A stretch of DNA of 20,077 nucleotides from Pseudomonadota bacterium (GTDB taxonomy: Bacteria; Desulfobacterota; JADFVX01). Every line of letters begins with the position of its first letter. Position 1 is the first letter of the stretch. The notes below the pieces were generated by a model. That model worked only from the letters and a program-made list of their open reading frames with translations. It made no database searches and was not told where the DNA came from. Positions 7,067 through 14,029 of this stretch are shown here, piece by piece. The DNA is taken from contig JADFVM010000358.1 of NCBI GenBank assembly GCA_015222555.1, positions 1 to 20,077 on the forward strand, given 5' to 3'. Position numbers and translations under genes: made by a program.

Positions 7067-7095
7067 ATAATAGCTAAAATGTGCCGGAGTGTCAA
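7067..7095 (-). promoter_or_regulatory. Strong sigma70-type promoter of purH
   Basis: On the minus strand TTGACA (plus 7090-7095, full consensus) is followed after exactly 17 nt by TATTAT (plus 7067-7072, five of six consensus bases). The expected start is near 7060, giving a purH leader of about 180 nt. Confidence 0.75.
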
Positions 7096-7287
7096 TGCCG
7101 ACTGTCTGATAAAGTAACTTTTAAATGCTTTACTATTTCATGATCTTTTTTTTCGAAAAATCAGGGAATCCTTATCATTTTAGCTCTCTTATCTCATTGT
7201 TTTATTTCAGTGGTATGATTCTATTGTAATCATGGATTTTTATTGGATTATTACGGTTATTTATGGTATTAAAATAGGTTAATATAA

Positions 7288-8208
7288 ATGGAGTCAGTAT
7301 CCGTGGCTATGAGGACCTACATTGAAAGCTTTAAAAGACATCTTAAAGATGAAATGAATTGCTCCCCCCATACTATCAGAAACTATGTCAGTGATCTTCT
7401 TCAATATGAAATATTTTTAATAGATACTGATTCCTCATCTCGTAACACCTTCATGGAGGTGGATCATTTAACCATTCGAAGATACCTTGCAGATCTTCAT
7501 GTAAAAAACTCAAGAAGTTCAGTGGGAAGAAAGCTGGCATCAATCAGGAGCTTCTATCGATTTCTGGTGCGGGAAGGACTTCTTGAGAGCAATCCCCTTG
7601 AAGGGATTGCCACACCGAAGGCAGAAAAAAGACTGCCCAAGTTTTTCTCTGTTGATGACATCTTCAGATTGATAGAGGCAGCGAAGGGTGAAAAGTCCAC
7701 CATTGCCAGAGACAAGGCGATTCTTGAGCTTCTTTATTCATCAGGGTTAAGGGTTTCAGAGCTTGAAAGCCTGAACCTTAATGAAATTGATCTTTCCGAA
7801 GGAATGGTGAAAGTCATGGGAAAGGGGCGAAAGGAGCGGATGATCCCTGTGGGTAACAAGGCCTTGGAAGCGGTGAGTGAGTATCTGAAATGCAGAAACT
7901 CTTTCGGGCATGTAAGGGATGAAAAGGCGCTTTTTCTCAACTGCAGGGGAGGGCGGCTTACGTCAAGGAGTGTTGCACGTATTGTAGACAAATATCTCAG
8001 ACGGGCTGGTGTGGCCGGCCATGGCAGTCCACATACCTTGCGACATTCCTTTGCCACCCATCTTTTGGACGCTGGTGCAGACCTTCGGGGAATTCAGGAA
8101 TTGTTAGGGCATGCAAGCCTTTCCACAACACAGAAATATACTCACATAACGACGGATAAACTGATGGAAGTCTACGATAAGGCGCATCCCCGTGCAAAGA
8201 AAGGTTAG
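7288..8208 (+). CDS. xerC: Tyrosine site-specific recombinase, XerC type
   Basis: A 306-residue recombinase that, with XerD, resolves chromosome dimers at dif. The N-terminal SAM-like core-binding domain spans about 10-95 and the catalytic domain about 115-300. All six catalytic positions are visible: R155 (SSGLRVSEL), K179 (GKGRKER), H249 and R252 (PHTLRHSFATH), H275 (LLGHASLSTTQKYTH) and the nucleophile Y284. Length is standard for Xer proteins. Placement just ahead of hslV is a common arrangement for xerC and argues against a phage integrase. An alternative ATG lies at codon 8; neither start has a strong ribosome site. XerD cannot be formally excluded from sequence alone. Confidence 0.9.
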   Translation: MESVSVAMRTYIESFKRHLKDEMNCSPHTIRNYVSDLLQYEIFLIDTDSSSRNTFMEVDHLTIRRYLADLHVKNSRSSVGRKLASIRSFYRFLVREGLLESNPLEGIATPKAEKRLPKFFSVDDIFRLIEAAKGEKSTIARDKAILELLYSSGLRVSELESLNLNEIDLSEGMVKVMGKGRKERMIPVGNKALEAVSEYLKCRNSFGHVRDEKALFLNCRGGRLTSRSVARIVDKYLRRAGVAGHGSPHTLRHSFATHLLDAGADLRGIQELLGHASLSTTQKYTHITTDKLMEVYDKAHPRAKKG

Positions 8209-8256
8209 GAAGGACAACATAAACATTTATTCAATTAAATTATAGGGATTAAAAAG

Positions 8257-8799
8257 ATGGGAGATGTCGATAATATGAGAGGAACCACCATTGTTGCGGT
8301 GAGAAAGAATGGAAAAGTCGCTGTGGCAGGTGATGGCCAGGTTACGACAGGCAGCACAATCATGAAGCATACCGCAAAAAAAGTAAGGAGGCTTTATATG
8401 GAAAGTGTTCTGGCCGGTTTTGCCGGTGCGACGGCCGATGCCTTTACTCTCTTTGAACGGTTTGAAAAAAAGCTTGAACAGTATAACGGCAACATCACCC
8501 GTTCTGCCGTTGAGCTGGCTAAGGATTGGCGTACAGATAAGGTATTGAGAAGACTTGAAGCGCTGATGATTGTAGCAGATAAAAGCTGCTCTCTCATATT
8601 GTCGGGAAATGGCGATGTCATCGAACCTGATGATGGTATTGCCGCCATCGGTTCGGGCGGTGCTTTTGCCCTTGCCGCAGCCAGGGTCTTATTGAAATAT
8701 TCGGACCTGGAGGCTTCAAAAATCGCTGAGGAGGCGATACAGACTGCTGCAGGGATCTGCATCTATACCAATGACAATATCGTTTTAGAGGAACTTTGA
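8257..8799 (+). CDS. hslV: ATP-dependent protease proteolytic subunit HslV
   Basis: A 180-residue proteasome-beta-like peptidase of the HslUV (ClpYQ) complex in the cytoplasm. The N-terminal Thr nucleophile is in RGTTIVAVRKNG, followed by the hallmark VAGDGQVTTG and the later GSGGAFALAAARVL. The family's catalytic Thr is exposed by removal of a short leader, so T10 (or T4 if translation starts at the second ATG, 8275) is the expected nucleophile. The first ATG has AGGGA 8 nt upstream; the second has GGGAG 11 nt upstream, and both are plausible. It lies 48 nt after xerC, and its TGA overlaps the glmU start by one base. The ATPase partner hslU does not follow, which is unusual. Confidence 0.94.
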   Translation: MGDVDNMRGTTIVAVRKNGKVAVAGDGQVTTGSTIMKHTAKKVRRLYMESVLAGFAGATADAFTLFERFEKKLEQYNGNITRSAVELAKDWRTDKVLRRLEALMIVADKSCSLILSGNGDVIEPDDGIAAIGSGGAFALAAARVLLKYSDLEASKIAEEAIQTAAGICIYTNDNIVLEEL

Positions 8800-10193
8800 T
8801 GGAATCAAAGATAGAGTTCTCCACCATTATCCTTGCTGCCGGAAAGGGCACAAGAATGAAGTCTGACAGGCCTAAGGTCTTGCATTCCATCTGCGGGAAT
8901 CCCCTTATTAAATATCCTCTGCTGGCTGCAAAGCAGGCCGGAGCAAGCAATGCGGTGATCGTTATAGGACACGGTAGTGAAGAGGTCCGCCTCGCTTTAA
9001 AGGATGAAGATGTGACCTTTGCTGTCCAGAAAGAACAGCTTGGCACCGGTCACGCTGTTATGGTCTGCGAGGAGGCGATTAAAGTCAGAAATCAGCCGGT
9101 CCTTATCTTGTGCGGAGATGCCCCGCTCATTACAAGTGAAACAATTTCCGACCTGGTCCAACGGCACACCCTGGAAAAAAACAGTGTTACCGTGCTCACC
9201 GCTGATTTTGATGAGCCTTTTGGATACGGTCGTATTGTTAAAGACGGTGATGAGCTTGTCCGGATCGTGGAAGAAAAGGATGCTACTCCTGAAGAGAAGA
9301 AGCTAAAGGAAGTCAACAGCGGTGTTTATTGTGTCGATGCGACCTATCTCTTTGATTCCCTCGCAAATGTAGGAAGGGATAACGCCCAGGGAGAATACTA
9401 TCTTACCGATATTATCAAGTGCGGCAAAGATGCCGGCGTGAAAGTGGGATGGTCGAAAGTTTCAGACCACGATGAAATTATGGGTATTAACAGCCGTCAG
9501 GAGCTTGCTGAAGCGGGGCACATTATGAGACTGAGGATTCTCGATGAACTCATGACAAGTGGTGTCACCGTCGTTGATCCACAATCGACGTATGTTGATA
9601 ACGGGGTAAAGGTGGGAAAAGATTCGATCCTCGATCCTCAGGTAAGACTTGAAGGCCATACCGTGGTTGGTGAAAAAGTCATTCTGGAAACAGGAAATAT
9701 TATTATAAACTCAAAGGTGGGTGATGGGACGCATCTGAAACCTTATTGTGTTATTACCGAATCCGAGCTGGCGGAAGAAACCATCATCGGACCCTTTGCC
9801 CATTTAAGGCCCGGCTCTACAGTTAAGGCTAAAGGGAAAGTCGGGAATTTCTGTGAGATGAAAAAGTCCGTCCTGGGTGCAGGCAGTAAGGTCAATCATT
9901 TGAGCTACATCGGGGATTCAGAGGTTGGTCAGGGTGTTAATATTGGTGCCGGGACAGTGACATGCAATTATGACGGTTACAACAAGTATAAAACAATTAT
10001 TGAAGATGGTGTCTTTATCGGGAGTGGTACCAACCTGGTGGCGCCCGTAACGGTCGGATCTGGCGCCGTCATTGGGGCGGGCTCAACAATTACCCGAAAT
10101 GTTCCGTCGGATTCCTTGTCATTAAGCCGGCCGGAGCAGAAAGTTTTAAAAGACTGGGCAAAAAAAAGAAGGGAAGAAAGGGAGAAAAAATAA
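8799..10193 (+). CDS. glmU: Bifunctional GlcN-1-P acetyltransferase / UDP-GlcNAc pyrophosphorylase
   Basis: A 464-residue cytoplasmic enzyme making UDP-N-acetylglucosamine for peptidoglycan and lipid A. The N-terminal nucleotidyltransferase domain (about 1-230) shows ILAAGKGTRMKSDRPKVLH, EQLGTGHAV and LCGDAPL. The C-terminal left-handed beta-helix (about 255-440) has hexapeptide repeats, with PFAHLRPGS, the catalytic His in KVNHLSYIGD (about 367), and IGAGTVTCNYDG. The ATG at 8799 has AGAGGA 6 nt upstream and overlaps the hslV stop (TGATG), suggesting translational coupling; a TTG one codon upstream is less likely. glmS follows after one base, so the two UDP-GlcNAc enzymes are coupled. Confidence 0.97.
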   Translation: MESKIEFSTIILAAGKGTRMKSDRPKVLHSICGNPLIKYPLLAAKQAGASNAVIVIGHGSEEVRLALKDEDVTFAVQKEQLGTGHAVMVCEEAIKVRNQPVLILCGDAPLITSETISDLVQRHTLEKNSVTVLTADFDEPFGYGRIVKDGDELVRIVEEKDATPEEKKLKEVNSGVYCVDATYLFDSLANVGRDNAQGEYYLTDIIKCGKDAGVKVGWSKVSDHDEIMGINSRQELAEAGHIMRLRILDELMTSGVTVVDPQSTYVDNGVKVGKDSILDPQVRLEGHTVVGEKVILETGNIIINSKVGDGTHLKPYCVITESELAEETIIGPFAHLRPGSTVKAKGKVGNFCEMKKSVLGAGSKVNHLSYIGDSEVGQGVNIGAGTVTCNYDGYNKYKTIIEDGVFIGSGTNLVAPVTVGSGAVIGAGSTITRNVPSDSLSLSRPEQKVLKDWAKKRREEREKK

Positions 10194-10194
10194 T

Positions 10195-12024
10195 ATGTGC
10201 GGAATTGTTGGCTATATCGGGAAGGATAATTCCCTCCCCATCCTGATTGAAGGTTTGAGAAAGCTTGAATACAGAGGGTATGACTCTGCCGGTGTGGCCG
10301 TTCATAACGGCTCTGATGTTATTATTAAGCGAAAGGAAGGGAAGGTTTCTGCGCTGGAGGATGAATTAAGAAAAGAGCCGCTAAGCGGAATGACAGGCAT
10401 TGGACATACGAGATGGGCCACACATGGCAGGCCGTCGGAAATCAATGCTCACCCTCACCGTGCAGATGATATTGTTCTTGTCCATAATGGGATCATAGAA
10501 AACTACCTTGAACTAAAAAGTGAACTGGAAGCACATGGCCATACTTTTAGCTCGGAAACGGATACTGAAGTTATTACCCGTTTGGTTGCAGAGAAACTAA
10601 AAGCACATCCAGACCTTTTTAGCGCGGTAAAAAGTGCGCTTAAAAGGGTCAAAGGCAGTTATGCCATCGCCGTTTTCAGGGAGAGTGATCCTTCCTCACT
10701 GATAGCAGCCAGAAAAGGGAGTCCGCTCATCTTGGGGATCGGGCAGGGTGAACAGTATATCGCCTCTGATATCCCGGCAATCCTGTGGCGTACGAGAGAG
10801 GTTAAATATCTTGAAGATGGAGATGTGGCGTTATTAACTGAAAAGGGAATCACTATTTACGATGAAAATGATAAGATCACAGAAAGGAAAACGACGATAA
10901 TCAACTGGGATCCTGTCATGGCAGAGAAGGGTGGCTACCGTCATTTTATGCTCAAGGAGATTCATGAACAGCCAAGGGCCCTTACCGATACGCTGGGTCC
11001 CAGAATTAAGGAGATGGGTGAAGAAATCTATCTGGAAGATCTTAACCTGTCGCCCGAGAAGGTAAGGTCGATAAAAAAGATATTTATTGTCTCCTGTGGT
11101 ACCTCATGGCATGCGGCGCTGGTTGGAAAGTTTCTCATCGAAGGACTGGCCAGAGTGCCCGTCGAGGTTGATATCGCTTCCGAGTTCAGATATAGAAATC
11201 CGATTATCGAGAAAGGTGATCTTGTTATTGCTGTAAGCCAGTCGGGGGAGACGGCAGATACCTTTGCCGCAGTGAGGGAAGCGAAACAAAAAGGGGCAAC
11301 AACGATTACCGTATGCAATGTGGTGGCTAGCAGTATCGCCAGGGAGACTGATGGTGTTATTTATACTCATGCCGGGCCCGAGATCGGTGTCGCTTCGACC
11401 AAGGCATTTACAACACAGATGGGTGCACTCTATCTACTGGCCCTTCATCTGTCGGCGGAAAGGTCTGTTCTCTCCTCACAAGATTATGCCAGGCATATAA
11501 CGGGGCTGAAACATCTTCCCGCACTTGTTGAAGAAACGCTTCAAACAGAAAAGTTAATTGAAGATATCGCAAGAGAGTATTCAAAATTCAGGGATTTTCT
11601 TTTTCTCGGTCGTGGTATAAACTATCCCATCGCGTTGGAAGGGGCCCTTAAATTAAAAGAAATATCCTACATCCATGCCGAGGGCTATCCTGTGGGAGAG
11701 ATGAAGCACGGGCCCATTGCGCTTATCGATGAAAATATGCCCGTTGTGGTGCTTGCACCGTCAGATGACCTTTATGACAAGGTCCTTGCAGGTGTTGAAG
11801 AGGTCAAGGCGCGCGATGGGCGAGTCATTGCTATCGTTTCCGAAGGTGATAAGGATATTGTCCAGCGGGCGGATCACAGCATCGTTATCCCAAAAGCCGA
11901 TAAATGTTTAAATCCCTTCCTCTTGTCGATCCCATTACAATTTCTGGCCTATCATGTGGCGGTGCATTTGGGGACAGATGTGGATCAACCACGTAACCTT
12001 GCCAAAAGCGTAACGGTAGAATGA
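10195..12024 (+). CDS. glmS: Glutamine-fructose-6-phosphate aminotransferase (isomerizing)
   Basis: A 609-residue enzyme converting fructose-6-P and glutamine to glucosamine-6-P, the entry step to UDP-GlcNAc. It has an N-terminal class II glutaminase domain (about 1-225): Cys2 becomes the nucleophile after Met removal (MCGIVGYIG), then HTRWATHG (71-78), HNG (97-99) and ETDTE. Two SIS sugar-isomerase domains follow: SCGTSWHA (300-307) with SQSGETADT (348-356), then AEGYPVGEMKHGP. The C-terminus LAKSVTVE is the usual family end. Length matches E. coli GlmS (609). No glmS ribozyme is expected or seen, because glmU abuts it with a 1-nt gap. The stop overlaps the next start (ATGA). Confidence 0.98.
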   Translation: MCGIVGYIGKDNSLPILIEGLRKLEYRGYDSAGVAVHNGSDVIIKRKEGKVSALEDELRKEPLSGMTGIGHTRWATHGRPSEINAHPHRADDIVLVHNGIIENYLELKSELEAHGHTFSSETDTEVITRLVAEKLKAHPDLFSAVKSALKRVKGSYAIAVFRESDPSSLIAARKGSPLILGIGQGEQYIASDIPAILWRTREVKYLEDGDVALLTEKGITIYDENDKITERKTTIINWDPVMAEKGGYRHFMLKEIHEQPRALTDTLGPRIKEMGEEIYLEDLNLSPEKVRSIKKIFIVSCGTSWHAALVGKFLIEGLARVPVEVDIASEFRYRNPIIEKGDLVIAVSQSGETADTFAAVREAKQKGATTITVCNVVASSIARETDGVIYTHAGPEIGVASTKAFTTQMGALYLLALHLSAERSVLSSQDYARHITGLKHLPALVEETLQTEKLIEDIAREYSKFRDFLFLGRGINYPIALEGALKLKEISYIHAEGYPVGEMKHGPIALIDENMPVVVLAPSDDLYDKVLAGVEEVKARDGRVIAIVSEGDKDIVQRADHSIVIPKADKCLNPFLLSIPLQFLAYHVAVHLGTDVDQPRNLAKSVTVE

Positions 12025-13793
12025 AAGCTGACTTAAAGAATTTTTTCACATCCCCATTCAAGCGAATAAGGGACAGTGAGTATGCCTATACCTCCCTCCT
12101 AGCCCTGGTTATCGGCATCCTGGCGGCCTTGGGGTCTATTTCCTTTACGTATATGATCAAAGGGTTTCAGTGGCTTTTTTATGGCCCCGGCGACGCCCTT
12201 GTTTCTATCGTCGCTGAGATGCCCTGGTATCAAAAAGTGGCAATGCCGGCTTTGGGTGGTTTAATCGTGGGCCCCCTTATTTATCACTTTGCAAAAGAGG
12301 CCAAAGGTCATGGCGTTCCTGAGGTCATGAGGGCTGTGGCGCTTCGGGGCGGAATTATTCGAAAACGGGTGGTTGCTATAAAGGCATTGGCTTCTGCCAT
12401 ATCAATCGGCTCAGGCTCTTCCGTCGGAAGCGAAGGGCCTATTGTCCAGATGGGATCAGCCCTGGGGTCTGTAGTCGGTCAGACACAGAAACTTTCAGGG
12501 AATAAAATGAAATCTCTGGTTGCTTGCGGCGCGGCCGGTGGCATTGCTGCCATTTTCAATGCCCCCATTGCCGGAGTCATGTTTGCCATAGAGATAATTA
12601 TGGGTGATATCGCCATTTCCACCTTTGGCCCCATCATCATCTCAGCCGTTACGGCGACCGTTATCTCAAGGGCCTGGTGGGGAGATATCCCCACGTTCCA
12701 TGTGCCAGAATATCAACTGGTAAGTACCTGGGAGATTCCCGCCTACATCCTTCTTGGCTTTATTGCAGCATTTGTGGCCCTTATTTTCACTAAAACCCTG
12801 TATTGGGCAGAGGATTTTTTTGACGAGAAAGTTAAAATACCCGAATATTTACAACCTGTAATAGGCGGGGTCCTTGTGGGGATAACAGGCCTTTTTCTCC
12901 CGCATATCCTCGGTGTCGGCTATAGTGTGATTGATGATGCTCTTTTAGGAAACCTGCCGTTCACCCTTCTGCTTCTCCTGATAGTTATAAAGATCATTAC
13001 AACATCTATCAGCCTGGGTAGCGGCAGTTCCGGCGGGGTTTTCGCACCTTCTCTCTTTATTGGCGCAGTAACTGGCGGGGCTTTTGGGAGTCTTGCGCAC
13101 GGTATTTTCCCATCAATCTCAGCAACGTCTGGCGCCTATGCCCTCGTCGGCATGGGAGCCGTGGTGGCAGGCACAACCTTTGCCCCCATAACAGCGATTA
13201 TGATCATCTTTGAAATGACCTCCGACTATCAGATTATTCTGCCTCTCATGCTGACCTGTATCACAAGTACGGTTGTTGCATCTTCTTTTTCAAAAGAGTC
13301 CATTTATACGATGAAGCTGGTGAGAGAGGGAATTAACCTTTATGCCGGTAAAGAGGTGAATTTATTAAAAAGCATTCCTGTTGAAGGAGCGATGGCCAGG
13401 GGGGTCCAAACCATACCGGAAAATATGAGCATCAGAGGGTTAAATACATTTCTGGAAAAAAGCAAGCATGCAAATTTCCCCCTTGTCGATAAAAACGGTC
13501 TGCTTTCAGGTATTATTTCATTTCAGGACTTCAAATCTGCGGTATTTGAAGAGGAGTTGCAGGACCTTGTCATCGTCAAGGAGCTTGCTGTAAAAAATGT
13601 AATAACCGTAACGCCGGATGAGAACCTTGACGATGCCCTGAAAAAGATCGGCAATAGAAATATTGAGCAACTACCAGTCGTATCCAAAGAGAATCCAAGA
13701 AAAATTGTGGGTATTCTTTCCAGAAGAGACATTATCTCAGCCTATAACAAGAAACTGCTGGAGCACAGATTAAGGGATTCGGGAGAGGCCTGA
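12021..13793 (+). CDS. CLC-family chloride channel/transporter with C-terminal CBS pair
   Basis: A 590-residue inner-membrane protein. Residues ~25-425 form the multi-helix CLC fold; ~453-510 and ~520-580 form two CBS domains that in other proteins bind adenine nucleotides. CLC signatures: GHGVP (96-100, aligning with GSGIP), GSEGP (136-140) with the external gating Glu138, GGVFAP (338-343) and Tyr403 in DYQIILP. The internal proton glutamate of E. coli ClcA (E203, in IIEEM) aligns with Ile192 (AIEIIM), and the anion-site Ser107 aligns with His97. Coupled Cl-/H+ exchange therefore cannot be assumed; a channel or another anion is possible. The ATG overlaps the glmS stop by 4 nt, so it is the last gene of the operon. 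No functional link to amino-sugar synthesis is known to me. Confidence 0.9.
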   Translation: MKADLKNFFTSPFKRIRDSEYAYTSLLALVIGILAALGSISFTYMIKGFQWLFYGPGDALVSIVAEMPWYQKVAMPALGGLIVGPLIYHFAKEAKGHGVPEVMRAVALRGGIIRKRVVAIKALASAISIGSGSSVGSEGPIVQMGSALGSVVGQTQKLSGNKMKSLVACGAAGGIAAIFNAPIAGVMFAIEIIMGDIAISTFGPIIISAVTATVISRAWWGDIPTFHVPEYQLVSTWEIPAYILLGFIAAFVALIFTKTLYWAEDFFDEKVKIPEYLQPVIGGVLVGITGLFLPHILGVGYSVIDDALLGNLPFTLLLLLIVIKIITTSISLGSGSSGGVFAPSLFIGAVTGGAFGSLAHGIFPSISATSGAYALVGMGAVVAGTTFAPITAIMIIFEMTSDYQIILPLMLTCITSTVVASSFSKESIYTMKLVREGINLYAGKEVNLLKSIPVEGAMARGVQTIPENMSIRGLNTFLEKSKHANFPLVDKNGLLSGIISFQDFKSAVFEEELQDLVIVKELAVKNVITVTPDENLDDALKKIGNRNIEQLPVVSKENPRKIVGILSRRDIISAYNKKLLEHRLRDSGEA

Positions 13794-14029
13794 CGTCGCT
13801 TTGTTTAAGAAGTCCTTTCTGTGGTTGGACAGGCTCGCCACGACATGAAAAGACGACCGTTTTCAGATGCCTGCTCTGACACTCTGAGCCCTTCGTCTTG
13901 CTCAGGACAGGCTTTAGACGGGGATAGCTTTTTTACAACTCCACACTTTCATAGGTGAAAAGTTGGTTGAATTATGAGCCCTTATGGTTCATGGGAATTA
14001 AGAGGATTTGAAAAACTACAGACAATAAT
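13794..14029. repeat. Intergenic gap with dispersed GGACAGGCT-type repeat
   Basis: The 236-nt gap between the clc and uvrD genes has no gene. It holds TTGGACAGGCTCGCCACGAC (about 13824-13843) and CCCTTCGTCTTGCTCAGGACAGGCTT (about 13889-13914), the layout of a common intergenic CCTTCGAC...GCTCAGGACAGGC repeat. TCAGAGCAGGC near 13870 (on the minus strand) links it to the copy at 1638-1700. No clear terminator or promoter is visible. Confidence 0.4.

Larger units (their letters stand above)
6882..7287. other. Divergent intergenic region between purH and xerC
   Basis: No gene is seen. On the purH side it holds a near-consensus promoter (7067-7095), a 14-bp perfect inverted repeat (7004-7040) and a small CCCC-TTTGA-GGGG hairpin (6927-6939) in the purH leader. 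The xerC side (7100-7287) is A/T-rich and without clear structure. TTGGAT (7243-7248) and TATTAA (7267-7272) with an 18-nt spacer are a weak possible xerC promoter. Confidence 0.6.

Noticed and set aside
7288..8208. The tyrosine recombinase as a phage or island integrase
   Set aside because: Length, motif set and placement directly before hslV fit housekeeping XerC; no att site, tRNA or phage gene adjoins it.
10100..10260. A glmS ribozyme or GlmZ-type target upstream of glmS
   Set aside because: Only 1 nt separates glmU and glmS, and the preceding sequence is glmU coding DNA with no ribozyme core.
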